The notes under the pieces are model-generated. The model saw nothing but the letters and a program-made list of their open reading frames with translations, did no database searches and was not told where the DNA came from. This document shows positions 44,726 through 54,494 of a stretch of 64,000 nucleotides of DNA, piece by piece (the first letter of the stretch is position 1; every line of letters starts with the position of its first letter). Made by a program: the position numbers and the translations under genes. This stretch comes from Uliginosibacterium gangwonense DSM 18521 (GTDB lineage: Bacteria > Pseudomonadota > Gammaproteobacteria > Burkholderiales > Rhodocyclaceae), in NCBI RefSeq assembly GCF_000373965.1, contig NZ_KB892835.1, forward strand, positions 526,985 through 590,984, in the 5' to 3' direction.

Positions 44726-44754
44726 GGGATTGTCAGCCTGAGCGTGACAATCCC
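44726..44754 (-). repeat. Hairpin after obg
   Basis: Perfect 10-bp stem GGGATTGTCA/TGACAATCCC with a 9-nt loop, 19 nt past the obg stop. No T-run, so a rho-independent terminator is only possible. Confidence 0.55.
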
Positions 44755-44772
44755 ACGACGACATCAGCCCTG

Positions 44773-45921
<1,149 letters not shown>

Positions 45922-45935
45922 TCAGGGTGTAATGC

Positions 45936-45994
45936 ATCTGCACAGTGCAGATACACAGAAATGAAAAAGCCCTATCGCGCCGCGACAGGGCTTG
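45936..45994 (-). terminator. Terminator between rpmA and obg, with adjacent palindrome
   Basis: On the minus strand AAGCCCTGTCGC/GCGATAGGGCTT pair (one G-U) and are followed by TTTTTC (45963-45994), ending or attenuating the rplU-rpmA transcript. Beside it is a perfect repeat ATCTGCAC-a-GTGCAGAT (45936-45952), 27 nt before obg, whose role is unknown. Confidence 0.8.
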
Positions 45995-46015
45995 GTGCAA
46001 CCGTGTGGAAGCCGA

Positions 46016-46282
46016 TTAAGCCTGGGCTTCCGGCACGATCACCACGGTACGGCGACGGGCCGGGCCCTTCACCTGGAACTGCACGCGGCCATTGGTGAGC
46101 GCGAACAGGGTGTGATCCTTGCCGATGCCGACGTTCTCACCCGGGTGGTATTCGGTACCGCGTTGGCGAACAATAATGTTGCCAGCCAGCACGAATTGAC
46201 CACCGAAGCGCTTGACGCCGAGTCGTTTTGATTCTGAGTCGCGGCCGTTACGTGAACTGCCGCCTGCCTTTTTGTGTGCCAT
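46016..46282 (-). CDS. rpmA: 50S ribosomal protein L27
   Basis: 88 aa. Begins [20 protein letters not shown], whose N-terminal tail reaches the peptidyl transferase centre; then [20 protein letters not shown] and [20 protein letters not shown]. Follows rplU by 17 nt on the same strand. Confidence 0.98.
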   Translation of the reverse strand: MAHKKAGGSSRNGRDSESKRLGVKRFGGQFVLAGNIIVRQRGTEYHPGENVGIGKDHTLFALTNGRVQFQVKGPARRRTVVIVPEAQA

Positions 46283-46299
46283 GGCGTATTAGCTCCTGC

Positions 46300-46611
46300 T
46301 TAGGCCGAAATCGCTTCAATGCGGATTTCGGTGAAATTCTGACGGTGACCTTGGTGCTTCTGGTAGTGCTTACGGCGGCGCATCTTGAAGATCTCGACCT
46401 TCTTATGGCGACCTTGGGACAGAACCGTAGCCTTGACACTTGCACCAGCAACCAGCGGTGCGCCGACCTTGATCGACTCACCTTCGACGACCATAAGAAT
46501 CTGGTCGATCGTGATTTCAGTGCCAACGTCTGCCGGTATCTGTTCTATTTTGATTTTTTCGCCAGCGGCAACGCGATACTGCTTGCCACCGGTTTTTATG
46601 ACCGCGTACAT
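46300..46611 (-). CDS. rplU: 50S ribosomal protein L21
   Basis: 103 aa from ATG 46611, the same length as E. coli L21, with GGAG 6 nt upstream; the frame could begin at TTG 46623 but the ribosome site lies inside that stretch. [20 protein letters not shown] at the start and [20 protein letters not shown] near the end are family hallmarks. Diverges from ispB across 139 nt. Confidence 0.97.
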   Translation of the reverse strand: MYAVIKTGGKQYRVAAGEKIKIEQIPADVGTEITIDQILMVVEGESIKVGAPLVAGASVKATVLSQGRHKKVEIFKMRRRKHYQKHQGHRQNFTEIRIEAISA

Positions 46612-46750
46612 GTTGGACTCCAATTACAAAGAGCGTGGGAAACGGCGGATTATGTTGATTCTCAAAGAGAAAGTCAAGCAGATCGTATACATGGCTTGAC
46701 GCTGCTGCGCCGCGCCTCATAACATCGCTCTTTCCCCAGCTTAACTACGC

Positions 46751-47728
46751 GTGCCAGCCTTGCAACTCCAACAACTCTACGCACCGCTCGCCAACGACAT
46801 GGAGGCGGTCAACGCGGTTATCCGCAAACGCCTGCACTCCGAAATCGTCCTGATCCGCCAAGTGGCCGAGTACATCATCAGCGCGGGTGGCAAGCGCATG
46901 CGCCCGGCGCTGCTGCTATTTGTGGCCAACGCCCTGGGCTATCGCGGCACCCATCACCACGAACTGGCGGCGGTGATTGAATTCATCCACACCGCCACCT
47001 TGCTGCACGATGATGTGGTGGATGAATCCGACCTGCGCCGCGGGCGCAGCACGGCCAACGCCATGTTCGGCAATGCCGCCGCAGTGCTGGTGGGGGATTT
47101 CCTCTACTCGCGCTCCTTCCAGATGATGGTGGATGTGCAGGACATGCGTGTGATGCGTGTGCTGGCGGATGCCACCAATGTGATCTCCGAAGGCGAAGTG
47201 CTGCAACTGCTCAATGTCCACAACGCAGATGTGACGGTGGAATCCTACCTGCAGGTGATCCATTACAAGACCGCCACCCTGTTCGAAGCCGCCACCCGCC
47301 TGGGCGCAATTCTGGGCGGTGAGGACGAAGCAGGGCAGGAGCGCATGGCAGCTTTTGGTCGCCACATCGGCACGGCCTTCCAGCTGGTGGATGACGTGCT
47401 GGATTACTCGGGCGATGAGGAAGCCACCGGCAAGCACCTGGGCGATGACTTGGCTGAGGGTAAGCCAACCCTGCCGCTGATTCACGTCATGCAGCATGGC
47501 TCGCCTGAGCAGGCCAAGCTGGTGCGTGAAGCGATTGAGACGGGGGGGCGCGAAGCTTTCCCTGCAGTGATCGAGGCCGTCAAAGCCACCGGAGCGCTGG
47601 AAGCAACGCAAGAATTTGCCCGGCGTGAGGCGCAGATTGCTGCCAGTCTGCTGAGCGATCTTCCCTCTTCCATTTTCAAAAACTCCCTGCTACAATTATG
47701 TTCTTTCGCAGCTGACAGAAATTATTGA
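46751..47728 (+). CDS. ispB: Polyprenyl (octaprenyl) diphosphate synthase
   Basis: 325 aa from GTG 46751, needed to include the conserved N-terminal LYAPLANDMEAVNAVIRKRL. Builds the ubiquinone side chain from isoprenyl diphosphates. First aspartate motif LLHDDVVDESDLRRGR (about residues 84-99), second QLVDDVLDYSGDEEATGK (about 215-232), plus AGGKRMRPALLL. The chain length made (C40 or other) cannot be told from sequence alone. Diverges from rplU and precedes tRNA-Pro, a frequent arrangement in this class. Confidence 0.93.
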   Translation: MPALQLQQLYAPLANDMEAVNAVIRKRLHSEIVLIRQVAEYIISAGGKRMRPALLLFVANALGYRGTHHHELAAVIEFIHTATLLHDDVVDESDLRRGRSTANAMFGNAAAVLVGDFLYSRSFQMMVDVQDMRVMRVLADATNVISEGEVLQLLNVHNADVTVESYLQVIHYKTATLFEAATRLGAILGGEDEAGQERMAAFGRHIGTAFQLVDDVLDYSGDEEATGKHLGDDLAEGKPTLPLIHVMQHGSPEQAKLVREAIETGGREAFPAVIEAVKATGALEATQEFARREAQIAASLLSDLPSSIFKNSLLQLCSFAADRNY

Positions 47729-47747
47729 TCTGCCAGCAAACGCGAAT

Positions 47748-47824
47748 CGGGGTGTAGCTTAGCCTGGTAGAGCGCTACGTTCGGGACGTAGAGGCCGGAG
47801 GTTCGAATCCTCTCACCCCGACCA
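47748..47824 (+). tRNA. tRNA-Pro (anticodon CGG)
   Basis: 77 nt with CCA encoded. Acceptor stem CGGGGTG/CACCCCG, anticodon arm CTACG-TTCGGGA-CGTAG giving anticodon CGG, T-arm GGAGGTTCGAATCCTCT, discriminator A. Confidence 0.97.
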
Positions 47825-47833
47825 GGATTCCCG

Positions 47834-47866
47834 AAAAAGCCCAGCATGCGCTGGGCTTTTTGTTTT
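47834..47866 (+). terminator. Terminator after tRNA-Pro
   Basis: AAAAAGCCCAGC/GCTGGGCTTTTT stem followed by TTTTTGTTTTT, 10 nt after the tRNA. Confidence 0.92.
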
Positions 47867-48274
47867 TCCGGCCTACCCCCTGCTTCTTTCTGCATTGTCT
47901 GCAGACCACTTCCCAGTCCTCTTGCTGAGACGCGTGTGCTGTCGGGATAACCGTCATCTGATGCATTTTGAGTAATTCGTGTCCTGCTGTTGAAAGAATA
48001 CTTCTGTGTTGAGCGGCTCGATTGCTCGGCGTGTATGCCAATGGTTTGTTGGCATCAAGCTGTGACGCGAGTTTTTTGCAGCAGGCAGGAGACGTGATGG
48101 ATTCCCGAATATGTAGCTACTGTCACTCTTTTGTGTTTATTGTTGCGATTTTGGCAATAATAATTCGCGTTTTTTGATGTTTATCTGGTTTGGCGAGGGG
48201 AATAAAGTTTGTTCCATGCCGTGCAGCACGGGCGGTACGAAAAACGAACGAATCTCACAGAACAGGAGCGCATC
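47867..48274. other. Intergenic region, 408 bases
   Basis: Between tRNA-Pro and the NADP-binding protein gene. Apart from a possible microprotein (48097-48177) I see no gene. The AT-rich part at 48110-48215 is a likely promoter zone for the downstream gene. Confidence 0.5.
48097..48177 (+). CDS. Candidate single-span membrane microprotein (26 aa)
   Basis: ATG with GCAGGAG 5 nt upstream opens a 26-codon frame: MDSRICSYCHSF followed by FIVAILAIIIRVF and TGA. The C-terminal 15 residues would span a membrane and the head has a CxxC pair. A good ribosome site and hydrophobic composition are suggestive, but a frame this short in AT-rich DNA can arise by chance. No family is recognised. Confidence 0.3.
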   Translation: MDSRICSYCHSFVFIVAILAIIIRVF

Positions 48275-48910
48275 ATGAAGGTCACAGTTATCGGTAGCGG
48301 CAATATGGGTTCCGCATTTGTCAGCCAACTGCATCGTGCAGGGCATCAGGTCAGCGTTACCGGGCGGGATGCAGGCAAGGCCCAGGCCGTGGCAGAACGC
48401 TTCCCGGGTGTGCAGGCACTGCCTGCGGCAGGGGCAGCTGCCGGAGCAGACGTGGTGGTGCTGGCAACCGGTTATGCCGAAGCGGTATCTGCATTGCAAT
48501 CTGTGGGCGGCTTGGTCGGCAAGGTGGTGATTGATATTACCAATCCGCTGACGGCCGATTACATGGGGCTGACCCTGGGGCATACCACTTCGGCAGCGGA
48601 AGAAATTGCCAAGGCAGTGCCCGAGGCAATCGTGATCAAGGCATTCAACACCGTATTTGCCCAGGTGTTGGCAGAGGGCGCGGATTTTGGCGCAGGTCAG
48701 ACAGTATCCGTATTTATCGCCGGGGATCATCCCGAGGGCAAGGCGCAGGTCAAGGCGCTGGCGGAAAGCCTCGGGTTTGCCACGGTGGATGCAGGTGGGC
48801 TGAAGAATGCACGTTATCTGGAGCCGCTGGCAGGGTTGAATATCTACCTTGGGTACGGCGCTGGTTTGGGCGCTTCGATTGCGCCGACCTGGCTGCACAA
48901 GCAAGCCTGA
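48275..48910 (+). CDS. NADPH-dependent F420 reductase-like oxidoreductase
   Basis: 211 aa from ATG 48275, with AGGAG 8 nt upstream; the frame extends 22 codons up without support. N-terminal Rossmann motif VTVIGSGNMGSAFVSQL and the next strand VSVTGRD, with Arg suited to NADP. Central VVIDITNPLTADYMGLTLGH and VIKAFNTVFAQVL are typical of the F420_oxidored / NADP-oxidoreductase coenzyme-binding family. In bacteria lacking F420 such proteins have unknown substrates. Stands alone between the tRNA and mntH. Confidence 0.8.
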   Translation: MKVTVIGSGNMGSAFVSQLHRAGHQVSVTGRDAGKAQAVAERFPGVQALPAAGAAAGADVVVLATGYAEAVSALQSVGGLVGKVVIDITNPLTADYMGLTLGHTTSAAEEIAKAVPEAIVIKAFNTVFAQVLAEGADFGAGQTVSVFIAGDHPEGKAQVKALAESLGFATVDAGGLKNARYLEPLAGLNIYLGYGAGLGASIAPTWLHKQA

Positions 48911-48923
48911 TTTGTTTGCTATG

Positions 48924-48964
48924 ACGCCATCCTTGCAGGTTGGGCTCCCTTGAAAGGATGGCGT
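48924..48964 (+). repeat. Long hairpin between the oxidoreductase gene and mntH
   Basis: Perfect 11-bp stem ACGCCATCCTT/AAGGATGGCGT with a 19-nt loop, 13 nt after the oxidoreductase stop. No T-run follows. Confidence 0.55.
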
Positions 48965-49107
48965 GCCAGATTTGAGGAGTGCGGGAGCAGAGTCCGCCTG
49001 GGCATCCATCCACACTATCATGGTCATTATTGCAGGTATGCATGGCAGAGGAAGATTTTGTGATCTAATGGCTTCATCCTGCCTGTTTTCTGTTTCGAGT
49101 GACGACC

Positions 49108-50424
49108 ATGTTCCAATTGCCACGCACGGCGACTGCGCCTTTCTGCCCCTCTGAAATCCAGGGCAGCGTCAAGGTCCCATCCGGGGCTCCGCTCTGGCAG
49201 CGTATCCTGCGGTTTGCCGGGCCGGGGCTGCTGGTGTCTGTGGGCTATATGGACCCGGGCAATTGGGCAACCGACATTGCTGCAGGCTCCCATTATGGTT
49301 ATGCCTTGTTGTGGATGGTGCTGGCGTCCAGTCTGGCGGCCATGGTGCTCCAGTCCCTGAGCGTGAAGCTGGGCGTCATAGCCCGCAAAGACTTGGCGCG
49401 TGCCTGCCGTGAAACGTATTCACCGCTTGTCAATCGCATGCTGTGGCTGATGGCCGAACTGGCGATTGTGGCCTGCGATGTGGCCGAGGTGCTGGGTTCC
49501 GCATTGGCCCTGCATTTGCTGTTCAATATCTCGCTCACGCTGGGCATTCTGATTACCGCGCTGGATACGCTGATTGTGCTGATGCTCAAAGGGCACGGTT
49601 TCAGGCAACTGGAGGCGATTGTGCTGGGCCTGATTGTCACAATTGGCCTCTGCTTTCTGGCGCAGCTCATTCTGGTTGGCCCCAATTGGGCAGAAGTGCT
49701 GAGCGGTTTTGTACCCAGCCTGCATTCAATCCAGCAGCCCGGCGCCCTATACCTTGCAGTTGGCATACTCGGGGCAACGGTGATGCCACATAACCTGTAT
49801 CTGCATTCCTCTATTGTGCAGACAAGGCAGATAGCCAAAGATGACGATAGCCGCAGAGATGCCTTGCGGCTCAGCCTGTTTGATTCGGTGGGCGCCCTCT
49901 CGTTGGCGTTGCTGATCAATGCGGCCATCTTGATTCTGGCTGCCGCGGCATTTCACTCAACCGGACACCAAGGCGTAGAAGAAATACAGGACGCCTACCA
50001 CCTGCTTGATCCGATTGTAGGGGGCGCCTTTGCGTCCCTGCTGTTTGGCGTGGCGCTGCTGGCTTCGGGGCAAAGCTCAACTTTCACCGGCACGATTGCC
50101 GGGCAGATCATCATGGAAGGCTTCCTTGATCTGAAAATCCCCTGCTGGCAGCGGCGCCTGATTACACGCTCGCTGGCGCTCATCCCTGCTTTGGTCGGGG
50201 TGCTCTGGCTGGGCGAAGCGGGTGTGGGGACTTTGCTGATTGCCAGTCAGGTTGTGCTGAGTTTCCAGTTGCCGTTTGCGATCTGGCCGCTGATCCGTCT
50301 CACCGATAATCGTGCGCTGATGGGGGCGTTCGCCAACGCACGTTGGTTGAGTCTGCTGGCATGGGCCATTTTTGGGCTGATTGTTGTCGCAAACGTCTAC
50401 TTATTTGTCGGCATGCTGGGTTGA
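49108..50424 (+). CDS. mntH: Manganese/divalent metal transporter MntH (NRAMP)
   Basis: 438 aa from ATG 49108 (a GTG at 49099 is in frame). Proton-coupled Mn2+ importer of the inner membrane. Metal-binding motifs VGYMDPGNWATDIAAGS in TM1 and ATVMPHNLYLHSSIVQTR in TM6, both intact, and eleven hydrophobic segments. No MntR box or manganese riboswitch was recognised in the 197 nt upstream. The 3' end overlaps the convergent PepSY gene by 28 nt. Confidence 0.93.
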   Translation: MFQLPRTATAPFCPSEIQGSVKVPSGAPLWQRILRFAGPGLLVSVGYMDPGNWATDIAAGSHYGYALLWMVLASSLAAMVLQSLSVKLGVIARKDLARACRETYSPLVNRMLWLMAELAIVACDVAEVLGSALALHLLFNISLTLGILITALDTLIVLMLKGHGFRQLEAIVLGLIVTIGLCFLAQLILVGPNWAEVLSGFVPSLHSIQQPGALYLAVGILGATVMPHNLYLHSSIVQTRQIAKDDDSRRDALRLSLFDSVGALSLALLINAAILILAAAAFHSTGHQGVEEIQDAYHLLDPIVGGAFASLLFGVALLASGQSSTFTGTIAGQIIMEGFLDLKIPCWQRRLITRSLALIPALVGVLWLGEAGVGTLLIASQVVLSFQLPFAIWPLIRLTDNRALMGAFANARWLSLLAWAIFGLIVVANVYLFVGMLG

Positions 50425-51689
50425 GCCACCCATTTTCGGTTTTGCTGATTAAGCTGACTTGAGCGGCGTTTCTTGGCCCATAGGATCAGCCCGGTTACGC
50501 TCAGCATGGCAACTAGCAGCCCAAGTGCAGTGACTAGGATTCTTCCTGGCAGACCGATCATGCGGCCGGAATGAATGGGGAACTGTGCCTGCATGAACAC
50601 GTCCCCCATAGAGCCTTGCCCTGGAATGCTGGCGCCCAGCAACTTACCATTCTGCGCATCAAAATACAGCCAAGGGTTGCCCAGCCCCCCGTCCCCGTGG
50701 TCGTTGCCCGGCGAAAAGAAGCCGACCCCGTAAATAGCGCCTGCATTGCTCAGGAAAAGCCCGCCCGGTGTCTGGCTGATCTTGCGTTGGCTGGCCTCCT
50801 GCATGGCAATCGCAAGGATCTGGGGGCGGCTCAGGCAGGTTTGCTGCGCACAATTGAGCGATTGGCGCTCGGCGGCAAAAAACGGTGAGGGCGTCAGAGG
50901 CGACACAAGCGAGATCAGCGGGCGCACGACCTGATGCTCCAGATTCATCGACACTGAAGTCACCGCAACCAGCAGCAGGAGTGGCCAGATCAATACCCCG
51001 CCAGAGCGGTGCAGATCAAATGTCAGCCGCATGCCACCGCTTTTCCAGCGGAAAGCAAAAGATTTGCGCCATGCATCCAGCTTCGGAAACGAAATCCACA
51101 GCGCCACAAAGCAATCCAGCACCCAAGCAATGGCGATGCATCCCATCAGCAGCACACCCCAGTCGAATCCCTGATAGTGCAGATGCAGGCTGTAATGCAG
51201 TTTGTATATGAAGGGCAGCAGATTCTGGCGGGCGAGTGAAAATTCTCCCCATGTGCGTGCCCCCAATGTTTGTCCTGTGACTGGATCGACGAAGATCTGG
51301 TCGTAGCCCGGATCGGAGATTGTCCCCGCTGCGGCCGCTCGCGGCTCCACAAAGGCGATGAAAGCATGGCCCGCTTCGGGCGCCAGTGGCATGTAGCGAA
51401 CCTGTACCCGTGGGTCACGCTGTTCGATCAGATCCGCGAGTTCTGCGACACTGCGCACTGGCTCAGTGCTTTGCGTGAAGTAGAGCGTGGGGTTGAGCAA
51501 GCCATCCAGTTCGTGATCCCACGCGATGATGGCGCCGGTGAGCCCCGCAATAAAGAGGAATACCGCAGCCGAAAGACCGAACCAGCGATGCAGGCGCACC
51601 AGTATCGCCCGTGCCGATTTCGCGGTGCGGGGTGGTCGCTTGCTGCCTGTGGGTCTGGGTAGAACCTCTTTAGTTTGCGGGGCGTGCAT
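50397..51689 (-). CDS. PepSY-associated membrane protein (siderophore-uptake linked)
   Basis: 430 aa. Four transmembrane segments: about residues 36-58, 173-195, 217-239 and 380-405. First segment context VRLHRWFGLSAAVFLFIAGL and HELDGLLNPTLYF, plus LHRSGGVLIWPLLLLVAVTS, are PepSY_TM hallmarks; the conserved His residues of these segments are kept. Such proteins are typically encoded beside TonB siderophore receptors and may reduce or release iron in the periplasm (family inference). Its ATG comes 1 nt after the receptor stop, so it is co-transcribed and under the same Fur control. Confidence 0.88.
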   Translation of the reverse strand: MHAPQTKEVLPRPTGSKRPPRTAKSARAILVRLHRWFGLSAAVFLFIAGLTGAIIAWDHELDGLLNPTLYFTQSTEPVRSVAELADLIEQRDPRVQVRYMPLAPEAGHAFIAFVEPRAAAAGTISDPGYDQIFVDPVTGQTLGARTWGEFSLARQNLLPFIYKLHYSLHLHYQGFDWGVLLMGCIAIAWVLDCFVALWISFPKLDAWRKSFAFRWKSGGMRLTFDLHRSGGVLIWPLLLLVAVTSVSMNLEHQVVRPLISLVSPLTPSPFFAAERQSLNCAQQTCLSRPQILAIAMQEASQRKISQTPGGLFLSNAGAIYGVGFFSPGNDHGDGGLGNPWLYFDAQNGKLLGASIPGQGSMGDVFMQAQFPIHSGRMIGLPGRILVTALGLLVAMLSVTGLILWAKKRRSSQLNQQNRKWVAQPSMPTNK

Positions 51690-51690
51690 C

Positions 51691-53853
51691 TTAGTATGCC
51701 CAGGTCATCGATACGTTGGCGTTGAACGGTGCGCCGTAGTAGCCTTGGCTCCAGTACAGGCTGTTGATGTACTTCTTGTTGGTGACGTTGTTAAGTTGAA
51801 GCTTCAAATTGAGTTTGTCGGTCACGTCGTAACTGGCCATCAGGTCAAGCAGGGCATAGGGATTCTGGCGCGTGATGATGCCACCGCCCTGATCGCGCCA
51901 GGTTTTGCTGCGCCAGCGCAAGGATGCGCCAAGCTTGACCTGATCAAACCAGGGCAGGCGATAGGTGCTGTCCACATGCAGCAACTGGCGTGGCGTAAAA
52001 GTGCGCACGTCCTGGTCGTTGGCATCCTGGACCGACAACAGCGTGTAGCCTGTGCTGATCTGCAGATGGGGCGTGATGCGGCCTGCCAGTTCGATCTCAA
52101 TCCCCTTGGAGAAGGTGTCGATGCCTTTGTAATAGGCGCTGCCATCTGCGAAATAGCCGCCGGATTCCGCAAGGTTGCGCTGGCTGGCCTTGAATACCGT
52201 GGCCGAGGCCAGCACCCTGCGTTCAAACAGTTCCTGCTTGATGCCCAACTCCAGACTGCGCCCCTTGGCAGGGGTGAGCGTCTTGTGCTGGCTATCTACC
52301 TGATACTGGGGCGAGAAAATGCCTGTGTAGGCTGTGTATACACTGATGGTGGACGTCAGGTTGTAGATGATTCCGGCATAGGGGGTGGTGCCGCGATCCG
52401 AGCGACTCTTGTTCTCATCGTAGGCAAGCCCGTAGCTGCTGACTTCAGTATTGTTCAGCCCGGTGATGAGCTTGAGCGTATCGGTGAGTTCAAATCGCGC
52501 AGCCGCAAACAGGCGGCGGTAACGGTCCGAGATTGCTCCTCCCCGTTCAGAGGCTGTGTAGGAGGTGGGTTCTGCAAAGTCTCCGTTCCAGTGCGAAATA
52601 TCGGGCAGAGGCAAACCCGTGTCTGCGGTATAGAGCGATTTTTCGTTGTTGACCGCCAGCCCCCAGCTCCAGCCCAGCATCAGTTCATGCTTGCGTCCTA
52701 ACAAGGGGAATGGCCCGCTGGCGTTGATCGAAGCCTGCTTTTGATGCGCATGGTTGGTGTAGAGCGAGGGGTAGCTGTACAGACCCAGCCCGGTTGCTGC
52801 GTCCGGCGTGCCGTAGGTGTAGAACAGTTTGCTGTCTTCCCCCGTCCAGGTCTTGGAAAGCGTGGTCTTGACTTTCCAGTCGTAGGCCAGGCGCTGCTCA
52901 AGTTCGGCAAATGCTGTTTGGGTTTTGGTGTTCCAGCGCGTCCAGGAAGGGGACGTGCTGGTTGAGTCGTCATAATGCGTGGCGCTGCCATTGGTGTAAT
53001 AGAGCGGCAATGCACCCCACAGCGAGCCCTTGGTCTTGTTGGACTGCTGGTTGTAGCCGAGGGAGAGCAGGGTGTCTTGCCCCAGATCCGCTTCCACAAT
53101 GCCGTAGAACACGGTTTTATCCAGTGAATAGCGATCCAGGTAGGAGTCGGTTTTCTCCTTGGCTGCCACCATCCGCCCACGGATCTTGCCAGACTGGATG
53201 AGCGAGCCGGATACGTCCAGATCCAGCCTGCGGTCATTCCACGAACCATAGCTCAAGCCTGCAGTTGCCTGGAATTCGCGGGTCGGGCGCTTGCGGATGA
53301 AATTGACGGTGGCAGAGGGGTTGCCCGTGCCGGAGAGCAAGCCGTTGGCACCGCGTACGACCTCGACGCGATCATAGATTGCGGTGTCCTGGTCGCCATC
53401 ATAGAGGCCGAAGGCGAAAGGCGTGCCAATGCCATCGATCTGGAAATTGGTAATGTCAAACCCGCGTGCGGTGTAATAGGTGCGGTCTGTTTCGACCTTC
53501 TCGACGGTTACCCCGGTGGCATGCTCCAGCACTTTGTTGGCAGAGGTGAGTGCGAAGTCATCCATCTGTGCACGCGTCACGGTGGAGACAGCCTGCGGCG
53601 TTTCCCGCACCGGCAGATCCAGCCCCGTGGCGGACTTGCTGCTGCGCACGGTATAGGCGCGGGTCTTCTCGCTGCTGGCCGTACCCGATTGCGTGTCTGA
53701 TACCCGTACTTCAGGCAACGTCGTTTCTTTCTCTGTATTGGTATCCGTAGCACTTGTTTGAGCCTGCGCATACAAGGGGAGTTGTGCGCAAAGTACCGCG
53801 AGTATCAGGCTCAAGGGGCGTTGCTGTGCAGTGTAAAAGGGGTGCGAAGCCAT
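51691..53853 (-). CDS. TonB-dependent siderophore receptor (FhuE-like)
   Basis: 720 aa outer-membrane receptor. Signal peptide about residues 1-32 (LILAVLCAQLPLYAQAQ). Plug domain: LPVRETPQAVSTVTRAQMDD, ATGVTVEKVETDRTYYTARG, VEVVRGANGLLSGTGNPSAT and NFIRKRPTREFQA, the pattern of ferric hydroxamate/coprogen receptors. A 22-strand barrel follows, ending in a C-terminal aromatic (MTWAY) as required for outer-membrane assembly. A Fur box lies about 170 nt upstream. The actual siderophore is unknown. Confidence 0.93.
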   Translation of the reverse strand: MASHPFYTAQQRPLSLILAVLCAQLPLYAQAQTSATDTNTEKETTLPEVRVSDTQSGTASSEKTRAYTVRSSKSATGLDLPVRETPQAVSTVTRAQMDDFALTSANKVLEHATGVTVEKVETDRTYYTARGFDITNFQIDGIGTPFAFGLYDGDQDTAIYDRVEVVRGANGLLSGTGNPSATVNFIRKRPTREFQATAGLSYGSWNDRRLDLDVSGSLIQSGKIRGRMVAAKEKTDSYLDRYSLDKTVFYGIVEADLGQDTLLSLGYNQQSNKTKGSLWGALPLYYTNGSATHYDDSTSTSPSWTRWNTKTQTAFAELEQRLAYDWKVKTTLSKTWTGEDSKLFYTYGTPDAATGLGLYSYPSLYTNHAHQKQASINASGPFPLLGRKHELMLGWSWGLAVNNEKSLYTADTGLPLPDISHWNGDFAEPTSYTASERGGAISDRYRRLFAAARFELTDTLKLITGLNNTEVSSYGLAYDENKSRSDRGTTPYAGIIYNLTSTISVYTAYTGIFSPQYQVDSQHKTLTPAKGRSLELGIKQELFERRVLASATVFKASQRNLAESGGYFADGSAYYKGIDTFSKGIEIELAGRITPHLQISTGYTLLSVQDANDQDVRTFTPRQLLHVDSTYRLPWFDQVKLGASLRWRSKTWRDQGGGIITRQNPYALLDLMASYDVTDKLNLKLQLNNVTNKKYINSLYWSQGYYGAPFNANVSMTWAY

Positions 53854-54022
53854 AGGAAAAGTTCCTGGTAGGGCATCTGGCTGGCGAGCAGGGAACCCCT
53901 ATACGGTGGCTGGGATGCGGTGTTCTTCAAGGTTTTGGGCAAACTAGGTGTCTCTCTGGGCCTTGCATGGCGCAGGGAAAGCATGGGAGGTGAGGTTAGC
54001 GAATCACAGCTTTTTCGTCAAT

Positions 54023-54041
54023 GAGAATGATTCTTATTATT
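54023..54041. promoter_or_regulatory. Fur box
   Basis: GAGAATGATTCTTATTATT agrees with the 19-bp Fur consensus GATAATGATAATCATTATC at 14 positions and contains the perfect core AGAATGATTCT. It lies between the receptor (leftward) and the FKBP gene (rightward); iron control of the receptor operon is expected. Confidence 0.75.
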
Positions 54042-54140
54042 GATTTTGTGCAAAAGCCAAAGTTCGCCACAGGTGCGTGGGGGCAGCCAAGCTGCTATCC
54101 TTCCAAATCCTCTGTTTTGTAGAAATGTATTGGAGAATTC

Positions 54141-54488
54141 ATGTCCGAACCTATTACCACGGCCAGCGGCCTGATCATTGAAGACACCGTGCTGGGTACT
54201 GGTGCCGAAGCCAAGGCGGGTAACCGTGTGGTGGTGCACTACACGGGCTGGCTGACCGATGGCCGCAAGTTCGATTCCAGCATGGATCGCAACGATCCCT
54301 TCGTTTTCCTGCTCGGTGGGCGCCAAGTGATCGCCGGTTGGGACGAAGGCGTGCAGGGCATGAAGATCGGTGGCACACGCAAGCTCACCATCCCGGCACA
54401 ACTGGGCTACGGTGCGCGCGGCGCTGGCGGCGTGATTCCGCCGAATGCTACCCTGGTGTTTGAAGTTGAACTGCTGGGCGTACAATAA
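54141..54488 (+). CDS. FKBP-type peptidyl-prolyl isomerase
   Basis: 115 aa single FKBP domain without signal peptide, so cytoplasmic. Active-site residues visible: VVVHYTGWLTDGRKFDSSMD, FVFLLGGRQVIAGWDEGVQG and TIPAQLGYGARGAGGVIPPN with the final FEVELLGV strand. TTGGAGA 7 nt before ATG. First gene of a compact run with yjdF and ybaK homologues (6-nt gap, then 1-nt overlap). Confidence 0.94.
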   Translation: MSEPITTASGLIIEDTVLGTGAEAKAGNRVVVHYTGWLTDGRKFDSSMDRNDPFVFLLGGRQVIAGWDEGVQGMKIGGTRKLTIPAQLGYGARGAGGVIPPNATLVFEVELLGVQ

Positions 54489-54494
54489 GACCTT

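Noticed and set aside
47775-48041. Minus-strand frame ending GVRGFEPPASTSRT
   Set aside because: It is read through tRNA-Pro; this ending is a well-known artefact of translating the tRNA complement.
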